Positions 1-5,655 of a DNA stretch of 6,519 bases are shown here, piece by piece. A program made the translations under genes and the position numbers. Source of the stretch: an uncultured Lachnospiraceae bacterium (GTDB taxonomy: Bacteria; Bacillota; Clostridia; Lachnospirales; Lachnospiraceae); the NCBI GenBank assembly GCA_910579275.1, contig CAJTTO010000077.1:1-6519 (forward strand). The letters run 5' to 3'. Every line of letters begins with the position of its first letter. Positions within the stretch are counted from its first letter, which is position 1. The notes under the pieces are model-generated. The model saw only the letters and a list, made by a program, of their open reading frames with translations, had not been told where the DNA came from and made no database searches.

Positions 1-8
1 GAGCACAC

Positions 9-34
9 ATTTAGGCAAGGAGGTTTGCCTGAAT
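9..34. other. Short hairpin with Shine-Dalgarno-like loop
   Basis: The arms ATTTAGGCAA (9-18) and TTGCCTGAAT (25-34) pair over ten positions with one G-T wobble. The six-base loop is GGAGGT on the plus strand. It lies downstream of the minus-strand DUF4179 gene, so it could mark that transcript's 3' end. However, neither strand shows a T-run after the stem, so it is not a standard intrinsic terminator. It could instead belong to a plus-strand gene leader, but no coding frame with proper spacing follows. The function is unknown. Confidence 0.4.
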
Positions 35-84
35 ATAATCCGGACAGTACACTAGTGGGTATCATGCACCAAAATACTTGCACG

Positions 85-1206
85 CTAATTCCATTTCACA
101 TCAATCCACAATTCTTCTGCGCTATCATTCCACACACGCACGCCCTCGATTTCTTCTGGCAGAATAGGTGCGGTAAAAAACCGGCGTGCATGAAAGGCGG
201 TGGTTTCCTGCTCTGCTGCGGAGTGCGCGGTTTCATATCCCGCTCCCATGTCATCTACAACGCTGCCATCCTTCAAAACAACCTCCATATAAGTATGTGT
301 GATATCCTTGTGCGTGCCGCTGCCATCATATTGGAGTGAAAGCGGGGAAATGGTCATGTTTTCTATGTCTAGTCCCAGCTCCCCCAACGCACTGCGGTCT
401 GCCGCATCCAGCGCCACAGCACTCTGCGCTACGGGTTTTTCCAGCGTAAACTCTGTGAGTACTTTTATCTCTTCTTTTATCTCTTCTCCTGTCTGTTCCT
501 CCTTTTTAGTATTCCGCGCATGTCTGACAACTTCAATAACATCCCCTTCGGTGAACAGTCTGTCTCCGTTTGTCGACAGCAGCACGCTCCCTGACAATAC
601 ACCGTCCTCCGTAATTTCATGACGAAACTTTGTAAGGGATTCCGTCACTGCCTTGGCATCCTGCCGCATGCGATACCCCAGCCGCTCATTGTCCATGTAC
701 ACAAGGTCTTCGTGAAATCCTGCCACGGTTCCGTCGTGCCAAAGACTTGTCTTTCGGATATCCGTTCCGGCTTTTAGCTCCGCATAACCTTCTGCGTCCT
801 CATGGAATACATAGCGGAACGGAATAAACAGATACGCCCCATCATACAGGGCAGCGTCGAGTTTCAGGGTACCATGTGTCATTGCAATTTCATTGCCAAG
901 CGCCATTCCGTACCGGGCAAAAACGTTTTTTTGTTCCTCCGTCAGTTCCTGCGTATTTTCCGTGAAAAATCCCATCGCCTCTGCAAGTCTGTCCATCACT
1001 GAAAATTCCCCTGCCGCAAGCACTGTCATACCGGACACCAGAAGCACGCCCGCACAGACTGCGGCACGCGCCGGAAGCTTTGCCCTGAACCGCACTGTAT
1101 TGGCAAGACTTGTTTTCTCTGCCTGTATGCGCCGCCAAATGCTGTTTTTTTGTTCCTCCGTCATGCATATCTGCTGATACATATTCTTATATATTTCCTG
1201 TTTCAT
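85..1206 (-). CDS. DUF4179 membrane protein, probable anti-sigma factor
   Basis: This 373-residue single-pass membrane protein probably binds and restrains the ECF sigma factor encoded just upstream. Residues 1-45 are polar and would be cytoplasmic. Residues 46-66 (ARAAVCAGVLLVSG...) form one hydrophobic segment, and the remaining ~305 residues would lie outside the membrane. The segment just after the membrane helix (FSVMDRLAEAMGF...) and the following domain match the DUF4179 style found in clostridial anti-sigma proteins. No zinc-binding HxxxCxxC anti-sigma motif is present, so binding would use a different N-terminal element. A charged stretch at 233-249 contains EEIKEEIK, encoded by a tandem 12-base duplication. 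The start is ATG at 1206, preceded by AAGGAGG with nine bases of spacing, all lying inside the sigma gene's last codons. The 20-base overlap suggests translational coupling. The family assignment is good; the anti-sigma role is inferred from gene order. Confidence 0.85.
   Translation of the reverse strand: MKQEIYKNMYQQICMTEEQKNSIWRRIQAEKTSLANTVRFRAKLPARAAVCAGVLLVSGMTVLAAGEFSVMDRLAEAMGFFTENTQELTEEQKNVFARYGMALGNEIAMTHGTLKLDAALYDGAYLFIPFRYVFHEDAEGYAELKAGTDIRKTSLWHDGTVAGFHEDLVYMDNERLGYRMRQDAKAVTESLTKFRHEITEDGVLSGSVLLSTNGDRLFTEGDVIEVVRHARNTKKEEQTGEEIKEEIKVLTEFTLEKPVAQSAVALDAADRSALGELGLDIENMTISPLSLQYDGSGTHKDITHTYMEVVLKDGSVVDDMGAGYETAHSAAEQETTAFHARRFFTAPILPEEIEGVRVWNDSAEELWIDVKWN
463..486. repeat. 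Tandem 12-base duplication inside the DUF4179 gene
   Basis: TTTTATCTCTTC occurs twice in direct succession (463-474 and 475-486). On the minus strand it encodes EEIKEEIK in the charged linker of the DUF4179 protein. The unit is four codons, so gain or loss keeps the frame. It looks like replication slippage in a tolerant linker. Confidence 0.8.
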
Positions 1207-1705
1207 CCCGAAACGCCTCCTTTTCCTGTTTTTGATTGTGTTTAAAAAACGCCTGCCGCAGCAGCTTTTTTGCCCGTAGCAGTCTCGCCGAGACTAGATT
1301 GGGCGTAACGCCAAGTACACCGGCAATCTCCTTCACCTTGTACTCCTCGTAATAGCGCAGATACAGCACAATGCGGTACTTTGCCGGAAGGATGCACAAC
1401 AGTTCATACAGTACACATGATTCCTCATCGCCAAACGGCACCGCAGTCTGTCCCGTCTCCTCGAGCGGACAGACATGCCGAAACCACGCGGACGACAATG
1501 TACTTTTACAGCAGTTTACCGCCACACGGATAAACCATGCCTTTTCATGTTCACGGTTTTCAAACGCGGGTCTTTTTTTCAAATACCGCACGAAAACCTC
1601 CTGAACCATGTCCTCTGCAAACTGCGCAGAATTTCCATATGACATGGCAATCCGGTAAATCATGTCCCCATAGCGTGTAAACAATTCCGCTGTATCCTGT
1701 TCCAT
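1187..1705 (-). CDS. ECF-type RNA polymerase sigma factor
   Basis: This 172-residue protein has the size and two-domain layout of extracytoplasmic-function sigma-70 factors, which direct RNA polymerase to a small regulon. Region 2 spans about residues 8-72 and includes the hallmark AEDMVQEVFVRYL (30-42), the core-binding and -10 melting helix. Region 4 spans about 102-153, with LPAKYRIVLYLRYYEEYKVKE followed by a helix-turn-helix (IAGVLGVTPNLVSARLLRAKK) that reads the -35 element. There is no region 3 and no N-terminal extension. I chose ATG at 1705 because AAGGAGGTGG (1713-1722) leaves about ten bases of spacing; the in-frame TTG at 1711 would leave only four. The next gene is a membrane DUF4179 protein overlapping by 20 bases, the usual sigma/anti-sigma arrangement, so activity is probably released by an envelope signal. 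The subgroup and inducing signal cannot be told from sequence alone. Confidence 0.93.
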   Translation of the reverse strand: MEQDTAELFTRYGDMIYRIAMSYGNSAQFAEDMVQEVFVRYLKKRPAFENREHEKAWFIRVAVNCCKSTLSSAWFRHVCPLEETGQTAVPFGDEESCVLYELLCILPAKYRIVLYLRYYEEYKVKEIAGVLGVTPNLVSARLLRAKKLLRQAFFKHNQKQEKEAFRDETGNI

Positions 1706-1712
1706 TCCCAAA

Positions 1713-1722
1713 CCACCTCCTT
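1713..1722 (-). promoter_or_regulatory. Ribosome binding site of the sigma factor gene
   Basis: AAGGAGGTGG on the minus strand is nearly a full complement of the 16S rRNA tail. Its position favours ATG at 1705 over the upstream TTG at 1711 as the start. Confidence 0.8.
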
Positions 1723-1795
1723 CCTTTTGTCATACAAGCTCAACGTTCGTTCCTACCTATAATACTTTTTATGCGGGCAAAATCTGACAGTATTG

Positions 1796-1824
1796 TTGAC
1801 TTTTGCTGTTATTTCTTATATATT
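1796..1824 (+). promoter_or_regulatory. Vegetative (sigma-A type) promoter for the HAD gene
   Basis: The -35 box TTGACT (1796-1801) and the -10 box TATATT (1819-1824) are 17 bases apart, each matching five of six consensus positions. Transcription would start near 1831, giving a leader of about 100 bases before the HAD start codon. Confidence 0.7.
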
Positions 1825-1929
1825 TAGAAAATGAAAAATTTTTATTCAGCTCCCCATATGCATAAATAAGAAGGCGTGTGACCGTGCATTTAAGGGAACC
1901 ATCGATACAAGCAAAGGAGAGAAAGCCAC

Positions 1930-2727
1930 ATGGCAAGAAAAATAGCTTTTTTTGATATAGACGGGACACTGACCTCGGAACGCGACGGAAGTGTTCCGGC
2001 GGATGCTGTTTCCGCGATCGCAGCGGCGCGCGCAAACGGAAATCTCATGTTTATCAACACCGGCCGCTGTTTCCAGAATGTTGAGCGCCGCTTTCGGGAG
2101 GTGGGCTGGGACGGATATGTGTGCGGCTGCGGCACCAATATTTACTGCGGGGGACAGGATGTGCTCCATGTCGCGCAGACCCACTCCACGACAATGCAGC
2201 TTTTACAGGCGGCGCGCGCGGCAGATGTGGATATTTTGTTTGAATCCCGCAGCTTTGTGGCGTTTGATCTGTCACGCCCGCTGCACCACCCGGACGCAGT
2301 GCGCCAGTATGATTCCTTCGCCCGCCGTTATGATGACATGCCGGAGGATCTCGAAAGCCCCAATTTTTTTGCGGACAAGTTTGTCATCTGGTATCAGGAG
2401 GAAACACAGCTCGAGGCATTCCGCCGTGTCAGCGACAAATGGTTTGACTGCATCGACAGGGGCGGCACATTTCGGGAATTTGTGCCTTATGGATACTCGA
2501 AGGCAACCGGAATCCAGTATGTACTAAACTACTATCATCTCGGTTTATTCGATGCGTATGCCTTCGGGGACAGCAACAACGACCTGCCGATGCTCTCCTA
2601 CGTACCCCACAGTATTGCAATGGGCAACGCATCGCCGGAGAGCCTTTTTACACAGGTGGAATATATTACCGCCAAATCAAGCTGCGGCGGAATCCGACAG
2701 GCATTAAAGCATTATGGCTTTTTATAA
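1930..2727 (+). CDS. Cof-type HAD-superfamily phosphatase
   Basis: This 265-residue cytoplasmic hydrolase probably removes phosphate from small metabolites such as sugar phosphates or flavin intermediates. All four HAD motifs are present. Motif I is FFDIDGTL (7-14), with Asp9 as the nucleophile and Asp11 as the general acid/base. Motif II is NTGR (43-46) with Thr44. Motif III is Lys191 in SKATGI. Motif IV is GDSNND (213-218), which binds Mg2+. The ~100 residues between motifs II and III form the C2-type cap that sets substrate choice, and the length is normal for Cof/YidA-like proteins. ATG at 1930 is preceded by AAGGAGA (1914-1920) with nine bases of spacing and by a good promoter at 1796-1824. 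It is transcribed away from the sigma operon and appears to stand alone. The substrate cannot be predicted because members of this family are promiscuous. Confidence 0.92.
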   Translation: MARKIAFFDIDGTLTSERDGSVPADAVSAIAAARANGNLMFINTGRCFQNVERRFREVGWDGYVCGCGTNIYCGGQDVLHVAQTHSTTMQLLQAARAADVDILFESRSFVAFDLSRPLHHPDAVRQYDSFARRYDDMPEDLESPNFFADKFVIWYQEETQLEAFRRVSDKWFDCIDRGGTFREFVPYGYSKATGIQYVLNYYHLGLFDAYAFGDSNNDLPMLSYVPHSIAMGNASPESLFTQVEYITAKSSCGGIRQALKHYGFL

Positions 2728-2810
2728 AAACACGCCCGCCCATCAAATTGACTATACCATGCGCAAAACCGGCAATTCTCATGCACAGAGTATGCGTGCA
2801 AAAATACGAA

Positions 2811-2870
2811 ATTTTACGAAAATATATATTGTGCGATATGCGCAGATATGTTATTATTATATCGTAAAAT
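2811..2870. repeat. 9-base inverted repeat bracketing a candidate promoter
   Basis: ATTTTACGA (2811-2819) is perfectly repeated in inverse orientation as TCGTAAAAT (2862-2870), 42 bases apart. A third partial copy, TACGAAA (2805-2811), lies exactly ten bases before the TACGAAA at 2815-2821, one DNA helical turn. Sites arranged around a promoter in this way can be operator pairs for a regulator, although the region's AT-richness raises the odds of chance matches. Confidence 0.4.
2829..2857 (+). promoter_or_regulatory. Candidate promoter for a leader or small RNA
   Basis: TTGTGC (2829-2834, three of six consensus positions) and TATTAT (2852-2857, five of six) are separated by 17 bases. The spacer holds TGCG/CGCA and two GATATG copies. 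Transcription would start near 2864. The -35 box is weak, so a regulator or an alternative sigma factor may be needed if it is real. Confidence 0.4.
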
Positions 2871-3058
2871 CCATAAACATGAAATACAGAAGTACGCATT
2901 TCATAACTGTTACCATACATCGCAGTAAGGGACAGCTAGTGTTTCAAAACTGCGTTACACATAAGAAAAAGCGAATTTCCTCGCACTCCTCCTGTATATA
3001 ACTTCACTTTTATGCGTTTAAAGAGTTCGCTGCAATGGCCTGCGTACTCTTTATTTTT
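2864..3058 (+). ncRNA. Candidate small RNA or attenuated leader
   Basis: A possible promoter (2829-2857) and a clear intrinsic terminator (3019-3058) frame about 195 bases without a convincing gene. The RNA could fold ATGAAAT (2879-2885) with ATTTCAT (2898-2904), CGCAGT (2921-2926) with ACTGCG (2949-2954), and GCGA (2971-2974) with TCGC (2981-2984). GCGAA at 2971-2975 could instead pair with TTCGC at 3026-3030 in the terminator stem, which would be a simple antiterminator. I do not recognise a known riboswitch class. A 40-codon frame (2879-3001, ATG to TAA) lies inside but has no ribosome binding site. This is an inference from signals only. Confidence 0.3.
3019..3058 (+). terminator. Intrinsic terminator upstream of the MCP gene
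   Basis: TAAAGAGT (3019-3026) pairs with ACTCTTTA (3046-3053). After a T-T mismatch, CGC (3028-3030) pairs with GCG (3042-3044), leaving an 11-base loop. Five T residues (3054-3058) follow directly. It could end the HAD transcript some 290 bases after that stop codon, a small RNA, or a conditional leader of the MCP gene. Confidence 0.7.
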
Positions 3059-3075
3059 GCATACGGGCATCCGGA

Positions 3076-3217
3076 CATAAAGTATCGGCAGAATGGTGCA
3101 TGGGCTGTGGAACAATGTTTCCCTACTCGATTGCACATGAACGTGCGTACATAATATGTCGGCAGAATGGTACACGCCCCGCGCACGGGCTGCGGAAGAT
3201 TGCTTCCCTGCTCGATT
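3076..3217 (+). repeat. Two-copy imperfect direct repeat before the MCP gene
   Basis: Copy 1 is 3076-3132 and copy 2 is 3150-3217. The first parts match at 18 of 21 positions and share TCGGCAGAATGGT. The second parts, beginning GGGCTG (3102 and 3187), match at 26 of 31. Copy 2 has 11 extra bases between them. In copy 2, GGAAG-ATTG-CTTCC forms a tight hairpin inside CGGGC/GCTCG. The two second parts lie in different reading frames (85 bases apart), so the likeness is not protein-driven. The function is unknown; it may be a tandem RNA motif or protein-binding element in the MCP leader. Confidence 0.6.
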
Positions 3218-3259
3218 CTGTTATAGGATTATCAGTTCATATGAGGAAGGGAGATTGCA

Positions 3260-4942
3260 ATGAAAAAGAAAATTTCACTAAAAGCAAAGGTTACACTGAC
3301 GGCAATAATCCTATTTATTGTCAGCTTTGCAGCGATGTCATTTGTTTCGCTCCACTTTATGGAAGATCTGATATCGGAGCACATGACTGCTCAATTTATC
3401 AATGAGGACACGCAACTTGCCAAACAGGTCAGCATCCTGCTGGAAAAAGGCGCAGATGTTCAGGAATTGCAGTCCTTTGTGGAAGACTGTGTCGCCCAGA
3501 ATGAGCACTACGCATACGCAGTTGCTATTGACACCTCTGTCACAGCGGTCGCACATTCCGACACGGAAAAGATCGGCAAATCGTATCTGGACGATACTGC
3601 CTACACAGTGCCCGCCTCCCAGAACGGCGAAATAATGACAAGCCAGTTTTGGGCTGATGTCCAGAAAGCATGGACATATGACGTCATGTGCCCTATTTAT
3701 GTCAATGGTACCTTGTGGGGGTCGATGGATGTCGGCATCTACAATTATACGGTCGATACCATCGTCGATAAAATCCGGACAATTGCAGTCGTCGTGGCGC
3801 TGATTATGCTGATCCTGAGCGGCGGCGTGATGGTTTTATATTGCAACTTCGAATTTAAGGCAATCAAAGAGATTGTAAAGATTTGTGACGCGATGGGAAT
3901 GGGCGATTTTACCGCAAACATCAGCGCGCGGCTCCTTGGCAGGGGAGACGAGGTTGGCAATATGGCAAATGCCATGCAGCATATGAAAAAAAATCTGGGT
4001 AACCTGATTGCCGAGACAGGAAGCCATGCGAAAAATCTCATGCTCATCTCAGAAACACTGAGCAGCAATGTGGAAAGCACCAAAGAAAAGGCCATGGATA
4101 TTGTCAATATGTCCGAAAACGCAGTTGTGAAAACAGGTGAACAGAGTGATTTGACAAAGTCCAATTACGAAATGACACAGGAGATTGCAAGGGGAATGGA
4201 AAGCATTGCCCAGAACATATCAAATATCAGCACAACATCTGTAGACACCGCGCACGAGGCACAGTTAGGCGCCGAAAAGTTAAATGTCGTGGTCGAGCAG
4301 ATGGCAAAAATTGAGCAGAAGGTAACAGACACCTTCACTCAGATTCGAGAGCTGTCAAAGATGTCCAACACCATCCAGAATGTCGCGCAGCTGATTACCG
4401 ACATTGCGGCGCAGACAAACCTTTTGGCACTGAATGCGTCCATCGAAGCTGCAAGGGCAGGGGAACAGGGAAGAGGTTTTGCCGTCGTCGCAGGGGAAGT
4501 CGGCAGTCTGGCGGAAGAATCCAGAAAAGCGACCGGAGAAATTTCAAAAATTATCATGGAAATTCAGAACTGCATTGAAGGATGTGTTACACTAATGGAG
4601 GATGGAAACCATTCCGTTCAGGAAGGTATCAGCCTTACATCCGAGACAAGGGAAAGCTTTGCAGGTATCATCCACAAAATATCACAGGTCTCCGAAGAAA
4701 TGACAAGCGTGTCATCTGTCACGGAGGAGATAACCGGCAGCACCGGAACTTTGACCGATGCCATCAACACGATATCTTCCCTTGCGGAAAATGTGTTGGA
4801 AAGTACAGAAGGTGTATCGCACAATGCCAAAATACAGGAAGATATGATGGAAGATATGCGCCAGCGAATCAATGATTTGTCCGTATTGTCCCAGACACTG
4901 AAAAAGGACATGAATGTTTTTAAGATTACAGGTGATAACTAA
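3260..4942 (+). CDS. Methyl-accepting chemotaxis protein, transmembrane
   Basis: This 560-residue chemoreceptor would sense an extracellular ligand and control CheA kinase and so flagellar rotation. Residues 11-33 are the first membrane helix. Residues 34-171 are an extracytoplasmic sensor with single-Cache features: AYAVAID then VAHS, IGKSYLDD (105-112) and PIYVNGTLWGSMDVG (145-159). Residues 173-197 are the second membrane helix. A HAMP domain follows at about 195-250, with GDEVGNM (229-235). The signalling hairpin runs to the C terminus, with its conserved tip at 382-421 (QTNLLALNASIEAARAGEQG). The sensor has Cys77 and Cys144, which might form a disulfide. There is no C-terminal CheR-binding pentapeptide. 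The start is ATG at 3260 after AAGGGAG with six bases of spacing. It stands alone, without other chemotaxis genes, as is usual for clostridial receptors. The ligand cannot be predicted; small carboxylates or amino acids are common for Cache sensors. Confidence 0.95.
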   Translation: MKKKISLKAKVTLTAIILFIVSFAAMSFVSLHFMEDLISEHMTAQFINEDTQLAKQVSILLEKGADVQELQSFVEDCVAQNEHYAYAVAIDTSVTAVAHSDTEKIGKSYLDDTAYTVPASQNGEIMTSQFWADVQKAWTYDVMCPIYVNGTLWGSMDVGIYNYTVDTIVDKIRTIAVVVALIMLILSGGVMVLYCNFEFKAIKEIVKICDAMGMGDFTANISARLLGRGDEVGNMANAMQHMKKNLGNLIAETGSHAKNLMLISETLSSNVESTKEKAMDIVNMSENAVVKTGEQSDLTKSNYEMTQEIARGMESIAQNISNISTTSVDTAHEAQLGAEKLNVVVEQMAKIEQKVTDTFTQIRELSKMSNTIQNVAQLITDIAAQTNLLALNASIEAARAGEQGRGFAVVAGEVGSLAEESRKATGEISKIIMEIQNCIEGCVTLMEDGNHSVQEGISLTSETRESFAGIIHKISQVSEEMTSVSSVTEEITGSTGTLTDAINTISSLAENVLESTEGVSHNAKIQEDMMEDMRQRINDLSVLSQTLKKDMNVFKITGDN

Positions 4943-4954
4943 GGCAGTCTGCCT
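4942..4954. repeat. Short perfect palindrome overlapping the MCP stop codon
   Basis: AGGCAGTCTGCCT is a 13-base inverted repeat around a central T. It begins at the last base of the MCP stop codon and lies three bases before the large palindrome. It may act with that palindrome at the transcript end, since two neighbouring hairpins could form in the RNA. Confidence 0.5.
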
Positions 4955-4956
4955 AT

Positions 4957-5022
4957 TCCAGAGCGTGTTTGAAAATTCATTCCTGACATCTGCCAGAAAG
5001 CATTTTTCAAACACGCTCTGGA
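4957..5022. repeat. Large perfect palindrome between convergent genes
   Basis: CCAGAGCGTGTTTGAAAA (4958-4975) is perfectly repeated in inverse orientation at 5004-5021. One further T-A pair (4957/5022) makes arms of 19 bases around a 28-base centre. It lies between the converging MCP and nitroreductase genes and could stop transcription from both sides. The only following T-rich stretch is on the plus side (ATTTCTTCTTTT, 5025-5036), and the minus side has none. The arm length and perfection are more than a terminator needs, so a dispersed genomic repeat of the REP or miniature-element type is an alternative. No target-site duplication is evident. Confidence 0.7.
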
Positions 5023-5081
5023 GCATTTCTTCTTTTCACCAGTCTCTAACAGCACAATTAAATCAAGTGCAATTTCATATT

Positions 5082-5612
5082 TTATAAAAAAGTGACCTGC
5101 GCATCGGCATCGTATGTATGTGGTTCCTTGAAAACTGCTTTATGGCCAAATGCAATTGCAATTTCGTACTCATATTTTTCAGGAAATTTCAATGCCTGTG
5201 AAAAATATGCTTTCTTCTCCCCACGCATGGCGTCAAAGATGCAGCCGATGATTAAGTTGCCAAGCCCAAGCTCCTCCGCTGCCAGTGCCATATTTTCCAC
5301 AGCAATTCCGGCGTCCAGTGCACTCCATCGGAATTCACTGTCGGCGCTGAGTATGATGACGATAGGTGCTTCATAGTAGAAATTGTGCGGGGGTTCTGTA
5401 ATATCACGCAGGCGGTTCTTCTCCGCTTCCAGCTCCGCAAGGATGGGATTGTCACCCTTTAGCACCGTAAAATGAATCTCCTGTTTATTTGTGGCTGTCG
5501 GCGCCTGCAAACCGGCATGAATCAGCACATTCAGCTCCTCGGCTGTCAGCGGCTCGCCTGTGTAGCCCCTTGTCGAACTGCGTTTTTTTATCACTTCCAT
5601 CACATTGCTCAT
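5082..5612 (-). CDS. Nitroreductase family FMN-dependent oxidoreductase
   Basis: This 176-residue cytoplasmic flavoenzyme would use NAD(P)H and FMN to reduce nitro compounds, quinones or related electrophiles. The N-terminal KKRSSTRGY (9-17) is the FMN phosphate-binding motif. LQAPTATNKQ (35-44) matches the family's APSxxN loop. DAGIAVENMALAAEELGLG (100-118) is the conserved dimer helix, followed by NLIIGCI (119-125). AIAFGH (152-157) is the usual late strand and glycine. The length is typical of the compact nitroreductases, which act as homodimers with two FMN. I set the start at ATG 5612 because AGGAG (5622-5626) sits nine bases upstream; an in-frame start 23 codons further up would overlap the DUF402 gene and lacks a binding site. 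It is the third gene of a minus-strand cluster, 43 bases after the DUF402 stop. The true substrate is unknown. Confidence 0.92.
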   Translation of the reverse strand: MSNVMEVIKKRSSTRGYTGEPLTAEELNVLIHAGLQAPTATNKQEIHFTVLKGDNPILAELEAEKNRLRDITEPPHNFYYEAPIVIILSADSEFRWSALDAGIAVENMALAAEELGLGNLIIGCIFDAMRGEKKAYFSQALKFPEKYEYEIAIAFGHKAVFKEPHTYDADAQVTFL

Positions 5613-5621
5613 TGTTTCAAT

Positions 5622-5626
5622 CTCCT
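5622..5626 (-). promoter_or_regulatory. Ribosome binding site of the nitroreductase gene
   Basis: AGGAG on the minus strand lies nine bases before ATG at 5612. This fixes the start and rules out the longer in-frame version beginning at 5681. Confidence 0.75.
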
Positions 5627-5655
5627 GATTATAACTTTTTACGCAAACCAAATTA

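Larger units (their letters stand above)
1706..1929. other. Divergent intergenic region between sigma and HAD genes
   Basis: These 224 bases hold the sigma gene's ribosome binding site, a good vegetative promoter for the HAD gene (1796-1824) and the HAD ribosome binding site. I could not find a convincing promoter for the minus-strand sigma gene. TATTAT is present on that strand at about 1759-1764 but lacks a matching -35 box, and no clean GGAAC/CGT pair of the ECF autoregulated type is visible. No coding frame in this gap has a credible ribosome binding site. Confidence 0.6.
2728..3259. other. Long non-coding region upstream of the MCP gene
   Basis: No open frame in these 532 bases has both a credible ribosome binding site and a recognisable product. 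The region is AT-rich from about 2800 to 2880. It contains a candidate promoter (2829-2857) flanked by an inverted repeat, hairpins at 2879-2904, 2921-2954 and 2971-2984, an intrinsic terminator at 3019-3058, and a two-copy imperfect direct repeat at 3076-3217. Together these suggest an RNA gene or a structured leader rather than empty spacer. Confidence 0.6.

Noticed and set aside
3076..3160. SigmaD-type motility promoter for the MCP gene
   Set aside because: GCCGATAC is present only on the opposite strand and lacks a TAAA box at the right distance; no match lies on the MCP strand.
2864..3259. c-di-GMP riboswitch, often found before clostridial chemoreceptor genes
   Set aside because: I looked for the conserved GEMM-I core and its paired stems and did not find them; the repeats here do not fit that architecture.
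3100..3405. Plus-strand open frame of 101 codons before and into the MCP gene
   Set aside because: It has no ribosome binding site, overlaps the start of the strongly supported MCP gene in another frame, and its product resembles no family.
3745..4164. Minus-strand open frame of 139 codons within the MCP gene
   Set aside because: It is the antisense shadow of the HAMP and signalling region, without a ribosome binding site or recognisable domain.
5613..5655. Promoter for the nitroreductase alone from the TATAAT at about 5630
   Set aside because: That box lies only a few bases before the ribosome binding site, so transcription would begin on top of it; a second TATAAT upstream has only a poor -35 match.
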